Positions 35,861 through 48,424 of a DNA stretch of 64,000 nt are shown piece by piece. Every line of letters begins with the position of its first letter. The first letter of the stretch is position 1. The stretch covers positions 33,318,598 through 33,382,597 of the forward strand of contig NC_064770.1 in the NCBI RefSeq assembly GCF_011397635.1. The letters run 5' to 3'. The notes below the pieces were generated by a model. The model searched no databases. It was not told the DNA's origin and saw only the letters and a program-made list of their open reading frames with translations. This DNA is from Epinephelus fuscoguttatus. Lineage: Eukaryota; Chordata; Actinopteri; Perciformes; Serranidae. A program made the position numbers and the translations under genes.

Positions 35861-37090
35861 CTGATGTGTAGGTGCAGTCCTTGAGTGTAACTCTTGCTTC
35901 ATACTCTCTTTTGAAGCTTTTGTATTACTAAAACTGTACTAAACTAGGCTCCAGTATTTTCTACCACACAGTCCTTGTCATGTTTAATTGACCCTTGAAC
36001 AGTTCTCATCATGCCATCCACGGCAGCAGAACTCAAACAGACTTCATTCACAAGTGTCATTCCCTTCATTGTGTACATGTTACCCCCCGGAAGTTCCCCC
36101 CGTCTGTCCTCGAAGTTTCTGTTTGCCTCACTGTTGCCGCTACTTTCATTGCTGTGTCTCCATCCGCCCCCTCGTTCCTCCTCTGTGTATTTGTCATATG
36201 GGCAGATGCACACCCACATTCCTATTCAGAGAGAGAGATTTTGAAAAGAGGTAACCCTCCGCTCTGTAATTTAGAGAAGGAGAGGGAAGGAGGGAGAGCT
36301 AGAGGTAGGAAGAGGGAGGGAACCATGAGGGGGCTAAAGGGGAGCTGTGGGTGAGGGCAGGAGGGGAGGGAGGGCCGTTTCCATAGAAACTGTTTGGCTC
36401 AATTCATATTTCCTATAGCCATGTGAAGTCTGGATGAAGGAATCCTAAATTAAACTAGAAAATGTCTCTTGTTTTTTTGTTCTATTGAGCATAATGAGAC
36501 TGTGTCAATCTTCATTAGGCAGCAGAATGACTGTAACAGCACCATAACTAAAGCTCAGATTACTGAGGTCTGCTGTTTTTCAGATACTATATGCAAACAG
36601 ATGATTAAGAATTCATACATTTTAGTTTTAAAGCCAATACTCCAACTGATGTTATGAACCTGGTGCAGCTGCGTGCATAAAGAACAGGGGAACTGTATGA
36701 GCTTTGAAATAAAGACAAGTGCAAAGTACATTTACTCCCTCTCTGTAGCTTAAGTACAGTCTTGAGGTACTATTTCTCCATTTTGCTGTAATTCCTTTTG
36801 CAGAGTAATATTGCAACTACAAAAAAAGGATGTACAACAAAATAGACTTATAGGCACCTGGCGCAGCATTACATTCAAACACTCCAACAGAGGCATTTAT
36901 TAAAAAAAATGCAGTCATACTTTTTCATTTTTATACTTTCATTTGCTTCATTTTACTGCCTGTGATTTGACATCTAATATTATTGAATGGGACTTTGTCT
37001 TTTACAACCAGCAGAATAATGCCAATAATCCTCCCACCTAGTATTAATGATATGGCTGTGAATGACAAACATTTTAAGGTTCATTTACTG

Positions 37091-38143
37091 CAACCCAATA
37101 GCCAGAATAAATTTTGGCATTGTACGTAGCAGTTATGTTGAAATGTTTTGTTTCTGTTGTGACAACGCTGTGGATAAAGTGTGGTTAGGTTAAGCACAAA
37201 AACCACTTGGTCAGGGTTAGGAAAACATCATGTTTTGTTGAAAAATATGCAGTTTGGTCACTAGAACTGCAGCTGGAAATGTCCGAAAATACCTTCTTTT
37301 GTTGCCACAAATACAGCTGGAAAAATCCCAAAATCTAGTTAAGAATATCCTGCTTTTTGTTGCTACAGACATGGCTAAAAAATGCCCCAAACCTTTGTTA
37401 AAAATATCTGCTTTTGCCACTTAAAACATGGCTGGAAATGCTCCAAACTCTCATTAAAAATACTTCATGTTTTGGTTACAAAAATGGCCGGAAATATCCC
37501 AACCTCATATTAATAATACCACCTTTTGATGCTACAAATGGCTGGAACTGTCACGACCTCTTGTCAAATGAAATAACCACTTTAGTTGCTACAAAATCGT
37601 CTGAATATGCCCCAAACTCTTGTTAAAACTACCTGCTTTTTTAGTTACAGTACTGGCTAGAAACGCCCTAATCTTTAGTCAATAAAAGCTGTTTTTGATG
37701 CTACAAATGGCTCAAAATGTCCTGACCTCTTGTTTAAAGAAATACCCATTTTTGTCGCTACAAACACAGCGAGAAATGTCCCAACTTCTCCTTAAAAATA
37801 CCTGCTTTTGTAGGTGCAGATCCTGCTTGAAATATCCCAACCTCTTGTTAACAAAAACTGCTCACTTCGTACATTCACGGCTGGAAATGTCCCCAGCTCT
37901 TGTTAAAAATACCCACCTTTCTTTGATCCCTAAGAGCGGTCTGCTGCCGTTTGCTGTTTGGCAGCCATCTCTCCTAGGTGTCACGCTATCCACTGTCCCC
38001 TCTTCCTGATGAGAAAGTCAGCACATGGACATATAATCTGAGCTGTCATATAAACAATGTAGCCCATGATACATACAAATGTCACATATTCATGGTTTGC
38101 AGAAACATACAATGCCAACATTTTTTTTCTGGCAACTGGGCAG
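37091..38143. mobile_element. TIR element with internal minisatellite, copy A
   Basis: Terminal CCCAATAGCCAGAATAAA...TTGGCATTGTA is mirrored by TACAATGCCAACATTTTTTTTCTGGCAACTGGG. After the left end comes GGTTAGGTTAAGCACAAAAACC, then about twelve degenerate units of roughly 55-60 bp (GGCTGGAAATGTCCCAACCTCTTGTTAAAAATACC-like). Open frames inside reflect the repeat period, not genes. Two relatives lie at 51741-52192 and 57085-58441. Confidence 0.8.
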
Positions 38144-38208
38144 AATTTAGAGATGATGAGATGCCCAGGTGGCCTATAGGAGGTTAAGGTGTTGACCCTT
38201 AACCACAA

Positions 38209-38861
38209 TAGAGTGCCAAAGTCACACCCCTTCCGGTGAAACTCATGGGACCTTATATCGGAAAAAATATGAATGGCAGTGAATGAGGAGAGAAATATTA
38301 TCTTTTGGTCCCGTTTGAGTTGTGACATGAAATCCAAATATGTTGTTAATGAATCAAGAAAGTCATACTTTGTGGTAAAACTGTTGAGATATAAGCTTTT
38401 GAAAAGAACATAATTAGAAAAACTACACAGGAGGCGGTCGCGTATGTGACGTCATAGCTTTCGCTCGCTTCCTGCAGCTTGGAGTGACTGCAACCTGGCA
38501 CAAAACACACAGACATCTTCAATCATAACTTGATTAATCATAAAACAGTGGAATTTCAGCGGGGAGGCCAAGCTGCAGGAAGCGAGCGAAAGCTATGACG
38601 TCACATACGCGACCTTCTCCTGTGTACTTTTGAGTCTTTCTAATTAAAAAGCTTATATCTCAACAGTTTTACCACAAAGTATGACTTTCTTGACCTTAAA
38701 ATGTATGTTTTAAATTCATTAACAACATATTTAGATTTCATGTCGCAACTCAAACGGGACCAAAAGATAATATTGCTCTCCTCATTCACTGCCATTCATA
38801 TTTTTTCCGATCTAAGGTCCCATGAGCTCTACCGGAAGGGGCGTGACTTCGGCACTCTATG
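38209..38861. mobile_element. Foldback element, arms of about 270 bp, highly similar
   Basis: The left arm (38209-38481) ends CATAGCTTTCGCTCGCTTCCTGCAGCTTGG. The right arm (38567-38861) starts with its reverse complement and ends GGGGCGTGACTTCGGCACTCT, mirroring AGAGTGCCAAAGTCACACCCC at the left. Arms differ by scattered bases and a short insertion. The spacer is about 85 bp. Confidence 0.9.
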
Positions 38862-39699
38862 GCCCTGGCTTGCGTATGACCTCTTGTTGCCTGTCACTTC
38901 CATCTCCGTCTCCTTCTACTTCCTGTCATCTCTCTGCTCAACAAGTATTCATCGCAACAGCTAATACAGTTCTAGTCTACAGGCTCAGTCCTCCATCATT
39001 AAGTTGTATTAAAATTGTAATGTAATTTAATGAAAGGTCGCCCAACAACACCATAGCACTTCAAGTTAGGATATGATGCGATACGATACAATGCGATGCG
39101 ATGCTATACACTTCATTGTCTCCTAGGGGAAATTTGATCAAGACTCCAGTGCTGGCAGTTGAAGTGCAATTCACCACAGTACGACGCAGGGCAGAATAAC
39201 TGCTGCGTAACTCTGTGTTGATGTGGCATTTAACATGTGTTAACAGAGCTGTGGAGTTTTGACTGCGTTGGAGTGAATGTAACAGAGATTATGTTCACAG
39301 GCTCTTTTAGAGTAACAGGCCTGCGTGCCATTGTAATCACGGTGGTGATTCACAGTTTTTAACTATGACGGCAACTCAACCACTTTTATTCCCGAGCCCC
39401 CATACTTTCTTTGTCTCCCACCTGTTGCAGTATCATCTCTGTTGTTCCTCGAAGAGAGTTAGCCTAGAAACCATGACTCAAACAAGCTCTCGCTTGCTTA
39501 CATGAACACATCAAACATTATTCAACACCTACACATGCTTAGAGTGCACAGACACACTGGCAGCCCTACTGTAGTCTCATGTCTTCTCTTTGCCTGTCTT
39601 TTATCACCTCCCTTTTTGTCTCTCCTCTCTCCTCTCCTCTCCTCTTCTCTCCTCTCCCATTCCTCCCTCCCCCCCTTGCGAACCCATGCTTTGCAGAGG

Positions 39700-40009
39700 G
39701 GAGATTGACACAGCATTTTCAGCCTGAGGTGAATGAGTACGCACAGGAGAGCGCGGCACAGACGGGATTATAGTCAGCCAAGGAGGCAGCGGAGGACAAT
39801 AACGGATTAAAAGACAGAAACAACAGGGATACAAGAATGAATAAGCGATGAAGAAGAAACTAAAAGAAGAAACTCAACAAGAGGAAGAGTGACACAAGGG
39901 ACCACATGAATCCAAGGATGTGGGACTTTTACCCTGGACAGTAAAAGTGGGATTTTGAGAAGTGAAGTTAGAGGAACTCAAATTACAACCGAGGTACACT
40001 TGCAGGGTG
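39700..40009 (+). other. kcnj4: Candidate non-coding first exon of kcnj4
   Basis: An A/G-rich, repeat-free stretch with several short uORF-like ATGs ends at a strong donor (TTGCAGG followed by GTGAGTATG at 40010). It follows a CT-rich run and lies upstream of the spliced start exon at 48315. Kir2 genes usually have a non-coding first exon, so this is a plausible one. Its start is not defined by the sequence. Confidence 0.4.
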
Positions 40010-41393
40010 AGTATGATTTATGTTCAAACAGCATTTTAATATCAGGAGATGTACACTATTCAACTTGATAGATACAGCTTTTAATTTGTTCATTACACAA
40101 CTTTGCAGCTCCTTCACAGCTAAGCACAATAAGCACTGCGTCAGACAGACTAAAGCTCAGGCATCATGGAAACTGCTGTGTCGTGTACGATCAAGTGAAC
40201 AGTCACACTTCTCCGTCATAAAGTGTAAATCTCTACGGCACTGGTGAGGCTCAAAGGCATCACCTGGAAACATATCAGCAGGTATTAAACATACCTTGAG
40301 GAGATAATGCTGTTGTGCACCTGTTGAGCAACTTCAAACAAATGCTGTGAAATGCCTACAAATCTCCTCTTCATTTTCAACTTTTAAACTATTTTGTAAG
40401 TTTTTTTTGTGCATCTTAAAATCAAATCAGAAAGCAGAGTCTGCTTCTGCCTTTAGAAGAGAGAGGAAAGGTCTCATGATACCTGATGCCTTGGAGGAGT
40501 ACAGGGAGAGAAGGAACACAAATTATATAAGTTATGAGCTTGAGGCTTAGATCAACAAAAAAATGAAAAAGTTTTCACAATGAAAACCTTAATAAAACTT
40601 TTAATGTAGTGTTCAGCTTCCACTTAACTTAAAGCAGCCAATGACCACTTAGAATACCTTATATCACCACACTATAATGCATTATGACAGTGATTATAAT
40701 GCATTATAATATATTACAACTATGAGAATTATAATACACTATGATACCCGCAAAAAATGTCAGTGAGTGACCAGCAGTAATGAAGTAGGCCTCATATGAT
40801 ACTTGACCTTAAAAGTCATTACTAAGTGCTTTACAATGGGTTATGATTATTACTTGAAATAATAAGGAATATTTATGATAATTATACAGTGCTATATTGA
40901 AGTTATACCATATTATAAGTGTGCTTAATATGTCATAGAAAGTGTCACCCATAAGTCTACCAGAGGGGAGCTTGACTGTTAAGTTTAGTTTGGAAAAAAA
41001 AAAAAAAAGAAGTTTGAAGGTACAATTTTCTGTTTTTGAGAACAACGTCATTTATCTATGTTGCCTTGTTTATGTCACTCAGACCTGATCTTGTCTTTTA
41101 TTCAAACTGCCATAATGTCCTTTTCTGGACCAGCAGCAACCAGGGCTGTTAAGATAAATACTTACACTAAGACATTTTACCCCAAACGCTAAAAACCCAT
41201 TAGGTATACTGCATACCTATGTGCTATAGACATGGTATTAGCTGACCAATGGTAGTGACAAGCTCTCTGTCTGGGTCACAGTCAGATCATTTAGGTCTGC
41301 AGACATAAACAGACACTGAAATTACTGAGGAGGAAAGTAGCTGAAGTCTTTCACCTTAAAATGTAAATGAATGTTGATGTTCATAAATTTAGC

Positions 41394-42655
41394 TTACAGG
41401 AGCAGTGTGTATGATTAAAGGGAGAATTAGGGTAAGGGGTAGGGTGAGGGTTAAATCCAACCTACTTTCATTTAAAATAAAATGATAAAAAAAGAACCTC
41501 TCAGAAAAGTCTTCTGCACGAAAATGTTACTCAATATTTTCATTTAAAATATAATCTTTCCCAATGTGCAAACGTACCCTGTTTACATTTTTAAACTTCT
41601 AGCAGGACTGCAGATTCTAACCAGCTGAAATTTCTCCTTGTTAGAATTCCTTAAGTATTTATTGTCCAAGAGGTTTTTACCGAGAGCCAAAGAAAGAGGT
41701 CCCATCCTCTCCAAAACAAATGGACCAGTGATTTACAATGGTAAAAACACTGAAAAAGCAGTGTCATGTTACAAATCAGTGTTTCTCGAACACTTTTTGG
41801 CATGTCGGAGATGGGCCACTAGCCCATCACCTGCAAATGTGTGCTCACCTGTTTTCTCTGATAACTTAAGATCAAGACGTTAAGGAGGTGAACACTCAAT
41901 AAAGCAGTTTCACATATCAACGTTTGGTCATGGACTTTCCACGTGCAGATATGACGTGTAAGGTACCCTGGGTGTGTTGGCTGTTGACGTTCTGAGACAG
42001 TCCTGCCTGTTACATGCATTGTCTTCTTTTGAATTTCACTTACATTTTCACAGGAAATTTAACGTTTACATACAGTCTCTTTCAAAATAAAAGCACTACG
42101 TGAGTACGATGAACACTGCTTGCCCCGGTGAAAGTCAGTGTTTGTTGGACTTATCCACCATCCCTACTACCCACTCTGCTCAGACTTTCTTTGCCTGAAC
42201 TTTCATTCTTGTCCCGCTGTGTTTTCCCCTGATGCCATTGAGTGCTGTTAAAGTAAAACAGCGACTGGCAGCGTATCATGTCGACATTAAAGGACGTCTT
42301 TTTTTTGTCAGTGTCTGACGCAGCAAGTCACTGCCAACTTTGCCAACTTCGGCGTGGGATCAGGTTGATTTTCTCATGCTGTTACTGCTAACTACAGTGG
42401 CCGGCTCAAAACCACCTGTGTGGAGCCTGTGCTTGGTTTGTCCATTCTGGGCTGCTATAGAAACATGGCGGTAAATCATGATGGACTCTGTGGACAAGGA
42501 CCCCTATGTAGATATAAACAGCCCATTCTAAAGGTAATGAAAACACAACATTTTTTATTTTCAGGTGATTATATACTAAAGAAAATATACTTATTATAAA
42601 ACATTCTATTTCTGCCAATATATATCTCCCTAAATCCGACACACTGGACCTTTAA
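41394..42655. mobile_element. GGTCCAGTGTGTAGGATTTAG MITE family copy, interrupted by another repeat
   Basis: The left end GGAGCAGTGTGTATGATTAAAG pairs with the right end CCTAAATCCGACACACTGGACCTTTAA. The interior (TTCTAACCAGCTGAAATTTCTCC, CTGATAACTTAAGATC) matches the copy at 54629. The block 41915-42370 belongs to the ACGTTTGGTCAT family and is an insertion. Confidence 0.65.
41915..42370. repeat. ACGTTTGGTCAT repeat family, copy 2 (nested)
   Basis: Matches 34485-34640 and 35335-35400 in order without the helicase-bearing block: ACGTTTGGTCATGGACTTTCC, GTAAGGTACCCTGGGTGTG, then CGTATCATGTCGACATTAAAGGACG and GCAAGTCACTGCC. Confidence 0.7.
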
Positions 42656-43828
42656 AAACCATCAGTGGATCATTTACAGTTGATCTATCGCCTGAACTGG
42701 GAACAATAATATGTTTTGCAAAGATTCAACTTGGACAGCATGGAAAAAGAAGTCTGAAATGAGGCCAACACGGAGGTTGTCTGGGATGCGATGGCAGCGT
42801 GGGAATCGTTCTTTGCTCTGGCTTCTCTGTGGGTTGGCTCGTGACGAGCAGAGGTAAAGCCGGGGGCACGTATTGATTTGTTTTTACATTGTACGAGCTG
42901 GTATCACAAAGGAAAACAAGACGGAAGTGAAGCAAACCTGCTCAGTGCAATGGCTGACTCAAAAGTCCCGACTGACTGAGTCCAAACAGTCACCCACCAC
43001 AGTCCCAGGATCCCAACACAAAGGCCCAAAGCATGAATCGCTTCAAAGAGACACTCAGTCAGCAGCAGGCACTTCACTTGGGTGAATTACATCACAGATA
43101 TTTCGCAAACGTGCTGCCATTAATAGGCTGAATTTATGTAACAAGGTTATTTTGCCAGTTTTAAACAATCTTAACAATCAGATTCAGAAAAAACATGTTA
43201 AGGCAACATAATTTACCTCTGAGTGCATTTGGTAATTTCATACAGACCTTTCATAAACCGTAAAGCTATAATTTAGTCATGGAATCATGGAAAATGACTC
43301 GGACCACTTTGCATAAATGCTTCACAAGCTGCCAAACCTGACAGGGCAGAAAGTTCTGGTATTCACTGGATGTATCGTTTCCTTTTATGGCAGATATAAT
43401 CGTGTTTCCCATGAGGAGTGATTACTGAAGGCTTTAGGGAAAGTAGACACTGCATCTTAATCCCCCCCCACCCAACCTGCTCGTCTCCGTCTTTCTCTCT
43501 ACGCCTTGTTTGGGATTAACAGTCATGAAATCTCCAGGAAGTGACTCTACCTTGCTTATTTCAGTGCGTCAGATTATGACAGACTATTAATCTGTGCATT
43601 TGTGAGATTAAGGAGGAGTTAGTGATGCAGAGATACGGTATGAGACGACCACGACACTGCAAAGTCTCACACAAGTGTGCCCTCCAGTGTATATAAATAC
43701 AGGACATGAGCACATATGGTATGCGCACATTAAATTTATACGCAGACACAGAAATAATTAATCAGTAAAAACACTGAAACATTGATTTGTCTGTAAAATG
43801 TGTTTTATTAAACCAACAGTCACTGAAA

Positions 43829-45193
43829 AGGTCCAGTGTGTAGGGAGGGAAAAATCGATACAGCATAGTATCACAGTATTTTTACAGGACAATATCATAT
43901 AAATATTAACAAGTATCAATTATTTTATTATATAAATTATCAATATACAAATTATACTTTTGGTAGCTTACGACAATGATAAAAATCAATTGCTTTTTCA
44001 GTCCGCTACATGAATTTTGCTACAGTAAAAATGATTAAAGTGAGACAAATAGACTGAAATTTTTTGTCTTATAAGATAAAACTGATGCTGACAAAATTTT
44101 CCTTTGAATACATAATTTGTGGTTGAAAAAAGGTAATGAATCACAATATATCACAACATATGTTTCACAACGCATTTAAGATCGCAATAATATTGTATTG
44201 TGACTTAAGAATCACGTTAATATCTTATCGTGGTGCCTCTGGTGACTCCCAACCTAGCTGTCTTAGTGATAATCACCTAAAACTAAGAGTGGTGTGTTTC
44301 CGTTACCTTAGAATGAGCTGTTTATATCTACATAGGGAGCAGGTCCTCGTCTGTGGAGATCACCATGTTGCACTGCGGTGCTCCTACAGTAGCCCAGAAC
44401 AGACAAACCAAATAACAGCTATAGACAGGGCAATTTGTATTTTGAATTTCCATGTCAGCCACCATAGTTTGCAGCCCCCCTGTGATGAGCAATGTCGGAA
44501 AAACACCTATTTTTTTAACGTGAAACTGCTTTATTCAGTGTTTTTACCAGTGTTAATCACCAAGGGTCTCATTTATTAACATTGCATATGCACAAAGCGA
44601 GGCCTGAAAGAGTCGTTCGCCACGTCCGATGCAACAGTTGTGATCTATAAATACAGACTAAATGGGAGAAACTTTGACCCATGATTACGAACATTCGGGA
44701 GACAGAAAATTGTCGACGCAGATGGTGAGGTGGAAGCCTTATTGTAGATATTGTCAAATGTTTTATCAGTGCATGCCATTTTCGGCTTTTGTCCGTATGT
44801 ACAGTTTAAGTATGGATCCTACACACTGTTTAAAAATTAGACTCCTTGTCTGTTTGTTTTGGAGGATCTTAAGTTATAAGAAAAAAAAGGTGAGCGGACA
44901 TTAGCAGGTGCTTGGATGGTGGCCGGTCCCTGATGAGCTGAACTGCACCAGAGAAACAATGATTTGTCACATGAAGCAGCTTTATTCAGTGTTTTTCCTG
45001 GTTTTAATCACTTGGTCCGTTTGTTTTGGAGAGGAAGACACCTCTGTGGATAATTCCACTCCCGGTAAAAACCTCCTAAACAATGAACACTAAAGGAATT
45101 CTAACTGGGAGAAGTTTCAGCTGATCGCAATCTGCAATCCTCACCACTAGATGTCACTAAATCTTACTAAATCTTCCACACTGTTCCTTTAAA
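43829..45193. mobile_element. GGTCCAGTGTGTAGGATTTAG MITE family copy, long
   Basis: Left end AAAGGTCCAGTGTGTAGGGAGG; right end TAAATCTTCCACACTGTTCCTTTAAA. It contains GGAGCAGGTCCTCGTCTGTGG and CACCATGTTGC, as in other copies, and a partial internal duplication (TGAAACTGCTTTATTCAGTGTTTTTACC at 44521 and a near copy at 44973). Confidence 0.65.
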
Positions 45194-46304
45194 TGATTAG
45201 TTTACTCTCAAAACAGTTTTTGGTGAATGTTTTTGTTAATCATCTAATACTGTGGATCAACTGACTAATAATGCGTAAATATTTGCAGCCTCAATGTGCT
45301 CTTCTACTATTATTTTCTACTTCTGCTTTTATCCACAATCCAAAACAAAAATAATAAAAGTAAATAAAATCTATACGAGATAAAAACCAAAAATAAAGAT
45401 TGTAAAAAAAGAATTACCTGCATGTGTAATAATCTGTGATCACTTAAATGAGTTCCTGGAATTAATGGACTCCTCTTACTGCCCTTAGAGTGTCATTAGG
45501 GCAAACCATCAGGAGGATAAGTAAGATAAAGCAAAACATAAAAGCTTTTTGAAAATGCTTTTTGACCCAAGTCTTAGACTACAGACTTCTCTTGTCCTCA
45601 CTTACGTCCCCAGTCAGTAACACGGCTCAGAAAAGTCTCCACTAAGAGTCACCTCTCCCACCTTATTTACTTAAAATCAAATGTAGATGTCGCACTGCCG
45701 CCCTCACGCCCTGCCTCTCCTCCCATCTCTCCCTACCCCTCTGACTCATATTATAAGAGCACTTAATAGAGTATACCAGCCCCCCTTCATCACCATGTCT
45801 CCGGTGACTCTCTCCACTTCGCTCCATCCCCCAAATGCCACAGGAGACACGTTCCTATGGAAACTGGCTTCAGTGAAAGTTGCCAGTTTTACCTGGTGAC
45901 CATTAGCTGGTTTGTATTGTGTGTGTTTCATCTCTCTCATGGTACCTGCGCCCTGCTTCTCCTGGCCTCTTGTTCATTACAGTTTATCAAATCTTCGCAC
46001 TGAAAGGGAGACGCCATTGATGATGGATTGTTAGCTGGTTGCATCTTCTTTTTATAGATACAGCTCAGAGGTAGAAGAACTTATTTCACAGCTGCGATGT
46101 TGGTTGGAAGCCAGAGACACCTGTGTGGAGACAGACCACATAGAAACATGAAAATACAATCCTCACGTAGATACAGAGATATGCCTGTGTGAGTGTCACT
46201 ACAGTGAAACAGCTGAGTGCCTTAATTTCCTTAATGTGCATTTCTTGTACCAACCTAATCATCAGATAAAATGCTGGGTGTGTGTTTCTGCAAACCACAG
46301 ATCC

Positions 46305-46742
46305 AACGTATTCTCACTCCCAACTGGTCACATATTGAGGCTTGTTCAGTGAATTTTTAGCGTCTATATATGACGCACTAGGTATCCTGGGTGCATCAAT
46401 TGTTGATGTGCTGGGATGCCATGTCAGTTTACGCTTATTACATGCTATGTGTCTTTTCAATATACACTTCTGTCTGCGCAGGAAATGTACAGTTTCTGCT
46501 CGTTAGATGCATACAGTCCTTTTAAAATAAACTTACATTGCTTAAACACCTTGTATCTACGTTTATTTCCTTGTGCAACAGACACGTATCATCTGGTTTA
46601 GGCAACAAAGGCACATGGTTAGGTGAAAAATGTCATGGTTGGCTCAAGTACGGAGCTTGTATCATTCCGCTGCAAAAGGATGGCTTTTCTCGTTGGTGTC
46701 TGATGCAGAAATCGCCGACCAAATGACATTGGAATGAAAACG
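46305..46742. repeat. ACGTTTGGTCAT repeat family, diverged copy 3
   Basis: GTATTCTCACTCCCAACTGGTCACATATTGA, GCACTAGGTATCCTGGGTGCATC and the right-hand GTGTCTGATGCAGAAATCGCC follow the order of copies 1 and 2 with more substitutions. Confidence 0.55.
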
Positions 46743-46762
46743 GGTTGAGGGCTCCATGACAT

Positions 46763-47118
46763 TTATTCATTCTTTTGCCGTCACCGCTTATCCTGTTGGG
46801 GATCGCAGGGGGGCCGGAGCCTATCCCAGCTGCCATTGGGCAAGAGGTGGGGTACACCCTGGACAGGTCACCAGACTATCACAGGGCTGACACATAGAGA
46901 CAGACAGCCATTCACACTCACATTCACACCTACGGACAATTTAGAGTCACCAATTAACCTGCATGTCTTTGGACTGTGGGAGGAAGCTGGAGCACCTGGA
47001 GGAAACCCACGCTGACACAGGGAGAACATGCAGACTCTACACAGAGGGGCTCCCCCATCCAGTGGTTGCTCTTGCTGTGAGGTGACAACGCCAACCACGG
47101 CATCTCTGTACCGCCATC
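46763..47118 (+). repeat. Abundant teleost dispersed repeat, copy 2
   Basis: CCGCTTATCCTGTTGGGGATCG, GAGCCTATCCCAGCTGCCATTGGGC, CACATTCACACCTACGGACAATTTAGAGTCACC, TCTTTGGACTGTGGGAGGAAGCTGGAGC and a final TACCGCC mark a nearly full copy of the repeat also at 9463-9775. Confidence 0.85.
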
Positions 47119-48345
47119 CATTACATTTGCACGTTATTATGTAGCTGATGTGGTTAGGTTTAGGCACAAAACCTACTTGGTTATAGTAGGAAAATATCAT
47201 GTTTTCGCCTGCAGTACCCACTTTTGGGGGCATGATCCCTGGAGCAAAGGCAGCAATGTCTCTGGAAAAAACTGCAAAACAGCAAAAAATAGCAAGTTTT
47301 GTGCCAAGAAAAGCCTCTGGAAAATCAGGGATGACTGCCTAAATCACAAAATGGTTTGTTGTTTGTTGGTCTGGAACATTAGTCTGTAGTTTAGGTGACA
47401 CGCCATCGTGGCTCCACACCAACATTTCTCCTTGTGACCAGGCTTATAGTGTACAGAATTGTAAAAACAAAAACAAACAAACAAACAGGGACTTCTGCAG
47501 CCCTCTGCTCTGTAGCACAAGTATTATGAAGGAAAGATTATATGACAGGATTTTCTTTGTATTTCAGGACAGTTTTACGTAATCAGGAGAAAAACCCCTG
47601 AAGCTGCGCTGATGTCATTTAAGACTTCCTGGAGATCCTCCTGGAGACAGAAATGTTGACTTTTTTTTTCACAGAAAAGCAGATTAGTGCTGGTGTACAG
47701 TGGGACATTGTTGCCAGACATCGAGCAAATTATATTTGAACATATTTCCATATTTTAAAACCTAGATTTAAATAAATCCTGCTATAGTGGAGTATACTGT
47801 TTACGGTGTGAGTGTTTGAGAGGTGAGGAGTTGGGCGCACACCACTATGCTTAAGCTTTAGGTTGAAACATAATAGACGGGCTGATTTAAAACACGTTGT
47901 ATAACCAAGCAAACACTGCATTGCTTTGTCTATAATTACGCGTACAAGATGTCTCCATCATGTAGATGAAATGTACAACCGCCACTTACTCCCACATGCA
48001 ACATTACAACTCTGTTCTAAAGAGCAGGGTGAGACAGGGTCGCTGTTCCTCAAGACAGTCTGCAGAATCAAATCAAGATCAAGTCTCAGTCCATATCTTT
48101 AGTACACTAAAACACACTAGAAACACAGGCCCAGGTTATAATGTTTATACATATGAAGAGATGAAATGGGATTTTTTTTAAAGTGTACCTACCCCAAATC
48201 AACGGCTCTCAATCCAGAAGCTTTGGTGCACTTACTGAATTTGATGGGGATTTTACATGAACTGATACAGTTCATTATTAATTTTTTCTTATTAATTCTC
48301 TGTTTCTCCTGCAGCGGTCTTCTCAGTGACCCAAGCACCACCTCC

Positions 48346-48424
48346 ATGGTGGCAGAGTCTGGCCTCCCACCCAGGCCCCCATACCCAAGATCCTTGGTGC
48401 CATGGGAACAAGTCGGGCCAACAG
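48346..48424 (+). promoter_or_regulatory. kcnj4: Overlapping upstream ORF on the kcnj4 start exon
   Basis: An ATG at 48346 precedes the Kir start by 56 bp in another frame. After splicing it continues 45 codons to a TAG at 52428-52430, overlapping the channel start. Its context is weaker (T at -3, G at +4) than that of the main ATG (G at -3, G at +4), so leaky scanning past it would be needed for channel synthesis. Confidence 0.5.

Larger units (their letters stand above)
29990..39690. other. Spacer between the head-to-head kdelr3 and kcnj4 genes
   Basis: About 9.7 kb without a supported host coding exon. It holds repeat copies at 34470-35430, 35590-35860, 37091-38143 and 38209-38861, plus a short LINE-tail-like stretch with CTCAAGA repeats and a poly(A) (31940-32075). 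The 30,000-34,450 part shows only short chance ORFs. A CT-rich run at about 39600-39675 lies just upstream of the putative kcnj4 first exon and may belong to its promoter region. Confidence 0.5.

Noticed and set aside
35944..36354. Overlapping frames of about 90-120 codons on both strands
   Set aside because: Different frames overlap with no landmark motif or exon structure; GA-rich sequence explains the openness.
37217..38009. Several 60-100 codon frames and a CRISPR-like spacing of repeats
   Set aside because: Frames follow the period of the degenerate minisatellite. Repeats are diverged and lack constant repeats with unique spacers; this is a vertebrate genome.
41415..41460. Telomere-like GGGTTA/TTAGGG-type run
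   Set aside because: Irregular (TTAGGGTAAGGGGTAGGG...), short, and inside a MITE copy; not an array of TTAGGG.
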